The position numbers and the translations under genes are program-made. A stretch of DNA of 9,441 nt from an uncultured Collinsella sp. (GTDB lineage Bacteria > Actinomycetota > Coriobacteriia > Coriobacteriales > Coriobacteriaceae): contig USHR01000059.1 in the NCBI GenBank assembly GCA_900554495.1, positions 1 through 9,441 of the forward strand. Reading direction: 5' to 3'. Positions within the stretch are counted from its first letter, which is position 1. The number at the start of each line of letters is the position of its first letter. Below are positions 1 through 5,891 of the stretch, piece after piece. A model generated the notes under the pieces. The model searched no databases. It was given only the letters and a program-made list of their open reading frames with translations, and was not told the DNA's origin.

Positions 1-378
1 CAGCTCTATACGCGTGCGGTCATGGAGTCTGCCGCCGCCGAGACCGCGCGGCTTATGACCACGACGACGGTGGAGGACGACGATGACCTTAAGGAGTTCA
101 CTCGCCGCAGACTTGCCGCGGTGCCCAACGTCTCGATTTTTTATGCCGGCGGGCCGCTGTCGTGGGATATCGAGTTGGGGCGGGCCGGTGCCGGTGGCGT
201 TTCGTCCGTGTCTGTTGCCGGCGAGGTTAAGCCGCTGCCCGTGATCGGTGCATTTGTGCAGGCCATGGGCAGTGCGGGTGAGGGCGGCTATGTCGAGCTC
301 AAGGTCGACGTCTCGTATCGATCGCGTCCCGAATGGCTGGAGGGAGATTATGATTCGTGGATTGCTGCATGGGATTAG
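1..378 (+). CDS. TadE-like pseudopilin, 3' end only
   Basis: The reading frame is open from base 1, so the gene starts upstream and only its last 125 residues are visible. The first residues (QLYTRAVMESAAAETARLM) look like the stretch just after the transmembrane helix in TadE proteins, where an arginine and alanine-rich 'ESAA..' helix continues from the membrane segment. The rest is a small soluble domain with no membrane segment, ending in WIAAWD. TadE-type pseudopilins are inner-membrane minor pilins needed for assembly of Tad/Flp (type IVc) pili. The Met at 22 is in frame but internal, with no convincing ribosome binding site. The stop overlaps the next gene by 29 bases, which suggests coupling. 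The assignment rests on this short motif plus the two Tad-like neighbours, so it is moderately secure. Confidence 0.62.
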   Translation, partial: QLYTRAVMESAAAETARLMTTTTVEDDDDLKEFTRRRLAAVPNVSIFYAGGPLSWDIELGRAGAGGVSSVSVAGEVKPLPVIGAFVQAMGSAGEGGYVELKVDVSYRSRPEWLEGDYDSWIAAWD

Positions 379-2515
379 GCGCTGCCTGTTGCGGGCGACG
401 CAAGGGTTTGCGGCTCGCCGTCGACCAGGCGCTCGCCGCAAGCGGGGCGGCTTTATGGGCCGTGCCGGTATCGACTTGTTTATCGAAGACGGCGCCTATA
501 CCACGCTCTCCTCTGCGGTTGTCATTCTGGTGGTGCTTACGCTGCTGTTTTCGTCGACCGCGGCGATATGGAGCATGTCACGCGCCGGAGACACCCAGGT
601 GGCGGCCGATAGCGGTGCGCTGGCGGGTGCCAACGTGGTGTCGTCCTATCACACGGCCGCCACGGTGGTGGATGCGAGCATTTTGAGTTTGGGCCTGGCG
701 GGGTTTGCCACGATTGGCACCGGCTTGGTTGCCATTCTCATTCCGGGTGCCGAGGTTGTCGGCAGCGATATCATCGATACGGGAACCCAGATCATTAAAA
801 CGCGTAACAAGTTTGCCAAAAGCGCGGCAAAGGGCCTGCAAAAGATCGAGACCGCCTTGCCGTACCTGGTTGCCGCGCGCGCCATGCAGGCAGTATCGGC
901 GCAGGATACCGACGGCGTGACCTATACCGGTACGGCGCTTGCCGTGCCCAGGACATCCGAGTCGGATTTTGTTGCGCTCGAAGGATCCGAAATCTCGACC
1001 GATGCCATTAAAGATGCATCGGAAGATCTGGAGCGTGCGGCCGAGGAGCTGCAAAAAGCATCGGAGGAGACGGCGAAGGCCAAAGAGCGCGCCTGGCTAG
1101 CGGATTGCGGTGGATCGGATAAAGGTTCGGTCGGCAGCTGTTCGTGTATGTGGGAGCGCGCAAAAAGCCTAACGAATCTCTCCGGTGTTCAAAATCCGCA
1201 TTACGCTTCGAGCGTTACGTGGGAGCCTCAAGTTGCCCTTGATCGTGCGAAGGACTACTACCATCGGCGTCTGGCAAACGAGAAGCCCCAAGGCTCGAGC
1301 GTCGAGATGAAGGCAGAGTCTGCGGCGCGTAAGGCGTTTTATACCTTTGCGTGCGCGGAGGTCGATCGGGCATATATAACCGAGAGCGGAGACAGGGTTT
1401 CCTCCTATATTCCACTGTTGCCGCGCAATTCTGATGAGGTCCGGGCGACGGAACTCTATACCGATGCGGTGTGGCCGACGAGCGTGAACGATGGCAAGGC
1501 GTATCTGCATTACGGGACGACCTGCCCTAACTATAAGAAAGGGACGCCGAGCGGATTTGCTTCGGTTGCCGATTACGATGGACAGGACAAATGCAGCAAA
1601 TGCCATTTTGGCGTTTCGTCGCTTGGTGCTGTTGCGGCGCCTTCAACCTCCATCGAAAACGGCTTCGAGTATCACTTTGACAAGTTTAAAGACGCTCTGG
1701 AGGACTACGTCGACTGTCGCAACAAGGAGCTTGAGCTCGAGCGTCAAACTGAGGGCGAAGCAGACCGTGCGGGCAATGCGTTCGATACCGCCATCAAAGA
1801 ACTTTCCGGTGAGCGCCCGCGCATCGCCCCGCCCGGTCGCAACGGCGTGGTCGCCTTTGCGGTCTCGGGGGACATCTCGAGCCCCGATGAGCTCAACTCT
1901 TCGTTTAACACGGCAGTTGAGCTTGGCGATCGTGGTGCAATTTCTGCTGCAGTGCTCGCACCTGATGATGCGACGGCACAAAATAACGTTCTCTCGCGGT
2001 TTTTCTCGACACTGGAGGAGCGTTCGGGCGGCGTTGCCGGCGTGCTCGATGGCGTTATGGATGTTTGGGGCCGCCTACTTGTGGGGTACGGAGACATCCA
2101 GGGTGCGGCCGACGAGCTTATGGGAGAGCTGATCGGTGGCTTGGGAGGGAGTAGCGGCGCGCTGGGCTCCATCGCGTCCTGGCTCGGTGACACCGTCTCG
2201 TCCTCCGTGGCGGCGCTGGGGCTCGAACCGTGCGATTTGCGTCTGCGAAAACCGGTGCTGACCGATACCGCCAATGTCATCAAAAGTCCGGGGTCCGATA
2301 TCGCAGGCATCTCCAAAACTCAAGATACCCTGCGAAAAATTCCCTTGGGCGTGACTGACCCCAAGGCACTTTGCGAGGCATTGGAGTATCACGTCGAGCG
2401 CACCATCAGTGGCGCGGTGTTTACGCTTGCGGAGATCCCGCTGCCCGGCGGCGGCTCCATCCCGCTCACTGTCGATGTTGCCACGCTGGTGGGGGCTTTT
2501 GGCGGTGGATCGTAA
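350..2515 (+). CDS. TadG-like Flp pilus-assembly protein with cysteine-rich middle
   Basis: The product is 721 residues. The ATG at 350 is chosen because GGAGGGAG lies 4-11 bases before it; the frame is open further upstream, and ATG 455 (MGRAG) is an alternative. The N-terminus is strongly basic (residues 9-35), then EDGAYTTL leads into one hydrophobic helix (about 53-74). The TadE/G-like signature VAADSGALAGAN follows at 84-95, and a second hydrophobic stretch sits at about 109-132. This fits a cytoplasmic N-terminus with the large remainder outside the membrane. Residues 205-248 are charged and heptad-like (probable coiled coil). The middle holds eight cysteines (253, 264, 266, 335, 392, 415, 418, 456), including CSC and CSKC. 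The tail (560-625) is glycine-rich and hydrophobic. TadG-type proteins are envelope components of Tad pili. The family call is good for the N-terminus; I recognise no domain in the remaining 550 residues. Confidence 0.68.
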   Translation: MIRGLLHGIRRCLLRATQGFAARRRPGARRKRGGFMGRAGIDLFIEDGAYTTLSSAVVILVVLTLLFSSTAAIWSMSRAGDTQVAADSGALAGANVVSSYHTAATVVDASILSLGLAGFATIGTGLVAILIPGAEVVGSDIIDTGTQIIKTRNKFAKSAAKGLQKIETALPYLVAARAMQAVSAQDTDGVTYTGTALAVPRTSESDFVALEGSEISTDAIKDASEDLERAAEELQKASEETAKAKERAWLADCGGSDKGSVGSCSCMWERAKSLTNLSGVQNPHYASSVTWEPQVALDRAKDYYHRRLANEKPQGSSVEMKAESAARKAFYTFACAEVDRAYITESGDRVSSYIPLLPRNSDEVRATELYTDAVWPTSVNDGKAYLHYGTTCPNYKKGTPSGFASVADYDGQDKCSKCHFGVSSLGAVAAPSTSIENGFEYHFDKFKDALEDYVDCRNKELELERQTEGEADRAGNAFDTAIKELSGERPRIAPPGRNGVVAFAVSGDISSPDELNSSFNTAVELGDRGAISAAVLAPDDATAQNNVLSRFFSTLEERSGGVAGVLDGVMDVWGRLLVGYGDIQGAADELMGELIGGLGGSSGALGSIASWLGDTVSSSVAALGLEPCDLRLRKPVLTDTANVIKSPGSDIAGISKTQDTLRKIPLGVTDPKALCEALEYHVERTISGAVFTLAEIPLPGGGSIPLTVDVATLVGAFGGGS

Positions 2516-2991
2516 TGGGCATTCGCGCGGGCTTGCGCGAGGAGCGTGCCCAGGCGACGGTCGAGATGGCTGTGGTCACGCCTGTCCTGCTCGTGCTGGC
2601 TCTCATCGCGTACAACGTCATGATCTTTGCCGGCGCGGCCGCGCGCTTCGACCGCGTGGTGCCCGACATCGTGCTGGCGCACGCTGTGGCGCCGGGCGGG
2701 GAGGGTGACGAGAGTTCCATTGACGCTTCCGCGACCGTTCAAGCTCAGATTCAGGATGCCATGGAGGGATATGACCTACAGGTCGAGGTCTCGAGCGAGC
2801 AGGGCACGGCGTCATCGGATGGTGGCCTGCTCTCCCTTTCTGGCACGTTTAGGACCTATACCTGCACCATGCACTACGAGCCGTGGCCGAGTTCGCTGAG
2901 CATCGCCGGCGTTTCCCTGGGGGCGCCGGCCGTGCTCTCGCATGAACGCGCGGTGACGGTCGATCCATGGCGTCCGGGGGTGGTCATGTGA
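2515..2991 (+). CDS. TadE/TadF-like pseudopilin
   Basis: The product is 158 residues. The ATG shares its A with the TAA stop of the TadG-like gene (TAATG), a classic stop-start arrangement, so translation is probably coupled. The frame is open upstream to 2371, but that stretch only shadows the previous gene. The N-terminus (MGIRAGLREERAQATVEMAV) matches the TadE pattern of a short basic leader, then QATVE and a helix (about residues 18-40). If a prepilin peptidase cuts before Gln13, Glu17 falls at position +5 as in type IV prepilins; this cut site is inferred. After the helix come a short extracytoplasmic domain with one cysteine (117) and a tail ending PWRPGVVM. The likely role is a minor pseudopilin in Tad pilus assembly. 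TadE and TadF cannot be told apart here. Confidence 0.72.
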   Translation: MGIRAGLREERAQATVEMAVVTPVLLVLALIAYNVMIFAGAAARFDRVVPDIVLAHAVAPGGEGDESSIDASATVQAQIQDAMEGYDLQVEVSSEQGTASSDGGLLSLSGTFRTYTCTMHYEPWPSSLSIAGVSLGAPAVLSHERAVTVDPWRPGVVM

Positions 2992-3347
2992 CCGCGGTCT
3001 CGTCCTATATCGCCTACGCTCGGGCGCTCAACAGGTTGGGCTGGACGCCGGCCGAGTTTGTGGTGGCGGAGTCGTTTACCGTGCGTCTGCGCGGCATGCT
3101 GGGACGGCGGCCGATTGCCGCCAGCGGACTGCCGCTTGTCATGGCGTTTCCGCGCTGCTCCTCGGTTCACACCTGCTTTATGGCCTATCCCATCGACATC
3201 GCCTTTATCGACCGTAGCGGCAACATCCTCGCGTGCTACGAAAACGTACGTCCCTGGCGTATGTGTTCCTGCCCCGGCGCCTGGGCAGCACTCGAGCGCC
3301 CTTCAATTATTGTTTCGCCCCCTGTTCTCCAACGTGTGCCGGCATGA
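2988..3347 (+). CDS. DUF192 family protein coupled to the pilus genes
   Basis: The product is 119 residues from GTG 2988, which overlaps the previous stop as GTGA and follows a GGGGGTGG stretch. ATG 2967 is in frame and would add seven residues, but it lies deeper in the upstream gene and lacks a clear ribosome binding site. The DUF192 pattern is plain: FTVRLRGMLGRRP (30-42), a short hydrophobic strand (LVMAFP), then VHTCFMAYPIDIAFID (60-75) and a final strand ending near WAALERP. The family is widespread, has a small barrel fold and no established function. In other actinobacteria, as I recall, it also sits beside TadE/TadG genes. There is no signal peptide or membrane segment, so it is probably cytoplasmic. 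Five cysteines fall within 39 residues (57, 63, 83, 93, 95), which is odd for so small a protein. The family call is firm; the function is unknown. Confidence 0.8.
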   Translation: MTAVSSYIAYARALNRLGWTPAEFVVAESFTVRLRGMLGRRPIAASGLPLVMAFPRCSSVHTCFMAYPIDIAFIDRSGNILACYENVRPWRMCSCPGAWAALERPSIIVSPPVLQRVPA

Positions 3348-3420
3348 GAAGGTGGAGCGAAAACTTCTCTCTGCCGGTTGATGCTTCTGACGTGCCGATT
3401 TATAGAACCGAGGCTATGCT

Positions 3421-3472
3421 CAAAAACTTTTTTAAAATTCTCGGTTGACCGGAGCGCGTCCTTGGTTATACT
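3421..3472 (+). promoter_or_regulatory. Promoter of tRNA-Phe with UP-like A/T tract
   Basis: TTGACC (3445-3450) and TATACT (3467-3472) form -35 and -10 boxes with a 16-base spacer, placing the start near 3479, about 25 bases before the tRNA. Directly upstream, 3421-3440 is a run of A and T tracts (CAAAAACTTTTTTAAAATTC) that stands out from the GC-rich surroundings and resembles an UP element contacted by the RNA polymerase alpha subunit. Both boxes are near consensus, as expected for a stable-RNA promoter. Confidence 0.8.
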
Positions 3473-3504
3473 AATCAAGCCTTGAAACAAGGCACACCTC
3501 AAAT

Positions 3505-3577
<73 letters not shown>

Positions 3578-3590
3578 CCTTGAATTGACT

Positions 3591-3620
3591 AGGACCTCTG
3601 CAAAGGGGTCCTTTTCTTTT
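3591..3620 (+). terminator. Rho-independent terminator after tRNA-Phe
   Basis: AGGACCTC (3591-3598) pairs with GGGGTCCT (3605-3612) as an 8-pair stem with one T-G wobble and a six-base loop (TGCAAA). TTTTCTTTT follows directly. It lies 14 bases after the tRNA and would also stop any read-through from the pilus operon, which shows no convincing terminator of its own. Confidence 0.9.
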
Positions 3621-3770
3621 ATGTAGGGTTCTGCGGAAAATGCGCCCCATTATTGAGCGATAGAACGGGACATGCTTTCCGGTGCCTGCCTCCGGCGCGC
3701 GTACACACCTCGTCGCACCATTCCGAGCTCGTCTGCTCCCAGACATTCCTCCCCACTTTCGCGTCACTTT
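3621..3770. other. Intergenic stretch between terminator and GH5 promoter region
   Basis: These 150 bases, with the control region that follows, make a gap of about 255 bases without a credible gene. Short open frames start at 3653 and 3672, but neither has a ribosome binding site or a recognisable product. The only structure I see is a small perfect inverted repeat, GTCTG (3731-3735) and CAGAC (3740-3744) around CTCC. It carries the same CAGAC/GTCTG words as the larger palindrome at 3771-3791. Confidence 0.5.
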
Positions 3771-3791
3771 ACAGACCGTTCGGTCGTCTGT
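3771..3791. promoter_or_regulatory. Palindromic operator-like site upstream of the GH5 gene
   Basis: Bases 3774-3785 form a perfect 12-base palindrome, GACCGTTCGGTC. It lies inside a wider inverted repeat, ACAGAC (3771-3776) and GTCTGT (3786-3791). The GACC-N4-GGTC core resembles operators of some TetR-family repressors, for example the NemR type. It sits where the -35 box should be relative to the -10 box at 3805, so a bound protein would be expected to block transcription. No regulator gene lies in the window. The symmetry is seen directly; binding and family are inferred. Confidence 0.5.
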
Positions 3792-3804
3792 CCGCACACG
3801 CGGG

Positions 3805-3810
3805 TATACT
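3805..3810 (+). promoter_or_regulatory. Probable -10 box of the GH5-rsmI transcript
   Basis: TATACT at 3805-3810 is near consensus and identical to the -10 box of tRNA-Phe. No good -35 box lies 16-18 bases upstream: the matching position (3782-3787, GGTCGT) is inside the palindrome. The start would be near 3817, leaving about 60 bases of leader. A weak -35 with an operator over it suggests a regulated promoter, though this is inferred. Confidence 0.5.
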
Positions 3811-3838
3811 CAAAACGATACTTAACCTACGCAATACG

Positions 3839-3857
3839 ATGCGGGTTCGACCTGCAT
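3839..3857 (+). promoter_or_regulatory. Leader hairpin just before the GH5 ribosome binding site
   Basis: ATGCGGGT (3839-3846) pairs with ACCTGCAT (3850-3857) around a TCG loop, giving eight pairs with one G-T wobble. It ends six bases before the GAAGGGGG ribosome binding stretch (3863-3870) of the GH5 gene. It has no T tract, so it is not a terminator. It could affect ribosome access or RNA stability, or be chance. Confidence 0.35.
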
Positions 3858-3875
3858 GATCCGAAGGGGGCAGTG

Positions 3876-4937
3876 ATGGAGAGGATACTCGGCGTTAATC
3901 TCTCTGGCTGGTTTATTCCCGAGCCTTGGGTGACCCCGTCGCTGTACGCGGCGACCGGTGCATCCAACGCGGCCGAGCTGCAGGAGGCCATGGGCACCGC
4001 CGCCTATAACGAGCGCATGCGCCGTCATTACGAGACGTTTGTGAGCGAGGATGATTTCCGTCGCATGGCGCAGATCGGCCTCAACGCCGTGCGCCTGCCG
4101 GTGCCTTGGTATGCCTTTGGCTCACAGGAGTCCGATGCCTCCTACATCTCGGTTGTCGATTACATCGACCGCGCGATTGAGTGGGCTGCCAAGTACAACA
4201 TTCGCGTGCTGCTTGACCTGGCGACTGTGCCCGGTGGCCAGGGCGATTCCAACGATTCGCCCGCCACGCCGGAGGCTGTTGCCGAGTGGCATTCGTCCAC
4301 TAACGGCCGCCATGTCGCACTCGACGTGCTCGAGCGCTTGGCCGAGCGTTACGGCGAGGCCGAGAGCCTGCTGGGCATTGAGCTGCTGGATACGCCGCAG
4401 ATGAGTGTCCGCAAGAGTCTCTTTGCCATGACGGATGGCATTCCGGCTCACTACCTGCGCAATTTCTATCGCGATGCCTACGAGCTCGTCCGTTCGTATA
4501 TGCCCGAGGATAAGATCGTCGTCTTTTCGTCTTCGGGGCATCCCAGCGAGTGGAAGCATTTTATGCGCGGCGCCAAGTACAAGAACGTCTACATGGACCT
4601 TCACCTGTACCATTACCGCGACGAGCATGCGCTCGATATCACGAGCCCCCGCGGGCTGACGACGGCGATTTCGCGTAACAAGCGCGAGCTTAAAGAAGCG
4701 ATTTCGACTGGGTTCCCCGTGCTGGTGGGCGAATGGTCGGGCGCGGCGATCTTTGCCAACTCGTCGGTTACGCCCGAGGGCCGCAATGCCTACGAGCGCG
4801 TATTTATCGCCAATCAGCTGGCTTCGTTTGCGCCGGCTGCAGGTTGGTTCTTCCAAACGTGGAAGACCGAGAAGCGCATTGCAGCATGGGACGCCCGCGC
4901 GGCGCTCGGTACACTCGAGCGCGGCATGATTGAATAG
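3876..4937 (+). CDS. GH5-family (exo-1,3-glucanase-like) protein, probably altered active site
   Basis: The product is 353 residues. ATG 3876 follows GAAGGGGG by 5 bases and begins MERILGVNLSGWFIPEPWVTPSLY, matching the RGVNLGGWLVLEPWITPSLF opening of GH5 exo-1,3-beta-glucanases. The frame runs back to 3672, but that part looks non-coding. Other family landmarks are HYETFVSEDDFRRMAQIGLNAVRLPVPW (51-78), DLHLYHY (241-247) and VGEWSGA (284-290), where Glu286 matches the nucleophile. The canonical LNEP acid/base motif is instead LLDTP (170-174): Thr173 stands where the catalytic Glu should be and Asp172 replaces Asn. The usual DLHG.PGSQNG loop is DLATVPGGQGDS (114-125), without its His. There is no signal peptide or membrane segment, so the protein is cytoplasmic. 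It could be a binding or regulatory pseudoenzyme or act by another mechanism. It lies 6 bases before rsmI and probably shares its transcript. Confidence 0.78.
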   Translation: MERILGVNLSGWFIPEPWVTPSLYAATGASNAAELQEAMGTAAYNERMRRHYETFVSEDDFRRMAQIGLNAVRLPVPWYAFGSQESDASYISVVDYIDRAIEWAAKYNIRVLLDLATVPGGQGDSNDSPATPEAVAEWHSSTNGRHVALDVLERLAERYGEAESLLGIELLDTPQMSVRKSLFAMTDGIPAHYLRNFYRDAYELVRSYMPEDKIVVFSSSGHPSEWKHFMRGAKYKNVYMDLHLYHYRDEHALDITSPRGLTTAISRNKRELKEAISTGFPVLVGEWSGAAIFANSSVTPEGRNAYERVFIANQLASFAPAAGWFFQTWKTEKRIAAWDARAALGTLERGMIE

Positions 4938-4943
4938 GTTGAT

Positions 4944-5822
4944 ATGACGCAAAACAGCGCCCATACGGGCAAACTCTATGTGGTCGGCACGCCCATCGGC
5001 AACCTGGGCGACCTGTCTCCGCGCGTTGGCGAGGCCTTTGCCGCTGCCGATGCCATTTGCTGCGAAGACACGCGTGTGACGTCAAAGCTGCTGATGCACC
5101 TGGGCATTTCCAAGCCGCTTGTCCGTTGCGACGAGAATGTGATCGCCAGCCGCGCCGCCGGCCTGGTCGACCGTCTGCTGGCGGGGGAGACCCTCGCCTT
5201 TGCCTCGGACGCCGGCATGCCGAGCGTGTCCGATCCCGGCCAGGCGCTGGTCGAGGCGGCGCGTGAGGCCGATGTGCCCGTCGAAGTTATTCCCGGGCCC
5301 TCTGCTTGCGTCACGGCGCTCGTTTCGTCCGGCATTCCCTGCGAGCATTTTTTCTTCGAGGGCTTTTTGGGCCGAAAGCACGGCGACCGCGTGCGCCGTT
5401 TGCAGCGCCTTGCCGTGGTGCCCGGCGCGCTCATCTTCTACGAGTCTCCACATCGCATCGTGGCGACGCTCGAGGCCGTGGCGGAGGTCTTTCCCCAGCG
5501 TGAGGTTGCCGTCTGCCGCGAACTCACCAAGCTGCACGAGGAGGTCTTGCGCGGGCCCGCTGCTCAGCTTGCCGAGGAGCTGCGTGCTCGCGGCGAGGTA
5601 AAGGGCGAGATTGCGCTGGTCATCGCGCCGCCGAGCGAGGATGAGGAGGCCGGTATCGTGCCGGTTGGCGCCGCGGCAGCGGATCCCGACGAGGCCCTGC
5701 GCGAGGATATCCGCGCCGCGCTCGAGGAGGGGGAGCCCGCCTCTGCGGTGGCCAAGCGCCTGTCTCAGAAGTATTCGCGCCGCAAGCGCGATGTCTATGC
5801 CATGGTGCTCGATATGCAATAG
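4944..5822 (+). CDS. rsmI: 16S rRNA (cytidine1402-2'-O)-methyltransferase RsmI
   Basis: The product is 292 residues, the usual length for the family. RsmI uses S-adenosylmethionine to methylate the ribose of C1402 in the ribosomal P site; with RsmH this makes m4Cm1402. The tetrapyrrole-methylase fold motifs are in order: LYVVGTPIGNLGDLSPR (11-27), CEDTRVTSKLL (40-50), SDAGMPSVSDPG (88-99), VIPGPSA (115-121), FFFEGFL (136-142), FYESPHRI (165-172), CRELTKLHEEV (191-201) and KGEIALVI (220-227). The C-terminal part (about 245-290) matches the small helical domain with SRRKRDVY. The start has only a weak ribosome binding site (AGGTTG), which fits coupling to the GH5 gene 6 bases upstream. No promoter is seen in between. 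Confidence 0.96.
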   Translation: MTQNSAHTGKLYVVGTPIGNLGDLSPRVGEAFAAADAICCEDTRVTSKLLMHLGISKPLVRCDENVIASRAAGLVDRLLAGETLAFASDAGMPSVSDPGQALVEAAREADVPVEVIPGPSACVTALVSSGIPCEHFFFEGFLGRKHGDRVRRLQRLAVVPGALIFYESPHRIVATLEAVAEVFPQREVAVCRELTKLHEEVLRGPAAQLAEELRARGEVKGEIALVIAPPSEDEEAGIVPVGAAAADPDEALREDIRAALEEGEPASAVAKRLSQKYSRRKRDVYAMVLDMQ

Positions 5823-5823
5823 A

Positions 5824-5883
5824 TGGAGGATATCCAGCCCTTGCGCTAGAATCATCCCCTGTATGCAACGTTTTTCTGGAGGA
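5824..5883 (+). promoter_or_regulatory. Possible metG promoter and ribosome binding site
   Basis: The 69-base gap after rsmI holds TAGAAT (5847-5852), five of six bases of a -10 consensus, with a weak -35-like TGGAGG (5824-5829) at a 17-base spacer. An alternative pair, TTGCGC (5841-5846) and TATGCA (5862-5867), has only a 15-base spacer. The GGAGGA at 5878-5883, eight bases before the metG ATG, is a clear ribosome binding site. No terminator separates rsmI from metG, so read-through is also likely. Confidence 0.45.
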
Positions 5884-5891
5884 CAAACCCC

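Noticed and set aside
248..349. Upstream start (ATG 248) for the TadG-like gene
   Set aside because: It would overlap the TadE-like gene by 131 bases. The added residues look out-of-frame, and the site lacks the ribosome binding site seen before ATG 350.
1491..2132. A 213-residue + strand open frame inside the TadG-like gene
   Set aside because: It is an alternative frame of the larger gene and its translation is Arg/Ser/Leu-rich, typical of out-of-frame GC-rich coding DNA.
3348..3420. Search for a Rho-independent terminator right after the DUF192 gene
   Set aside because: No GC-rich stem followed by a T run is present in this stretch; the only nearby inverted repeat has a 27-base loop and overlaps the tRNA promoter.
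3844..3857. GGTTCGACC stretch resembling a tRNA T arm, considered as a tRNA remnant or attachment site
   Set aside because: Only the T-loop-like word matches. There is no flanking acceptor sequence, no repeat of the tRNA-Phe 3' end, and no integrase or mobile element nearby.
3672..3875. Upstream extension of the GH5 frame (68 extra residues)
   Set aside because: The extension has no signal peptide or family similarity, has no ribosome binding site, and would place the promoter and operator elements inside the coding region. The ATG at 3876 has a good site and starts right at the family's conserved opening.
4122..4964. A 280-residue open frame on the - strand opposite the GH5 gene
   Set aside because: It is a shadow of the GH5 reading frame, with arginine- and histidine-rich low-information sequence and no recognisable domain.
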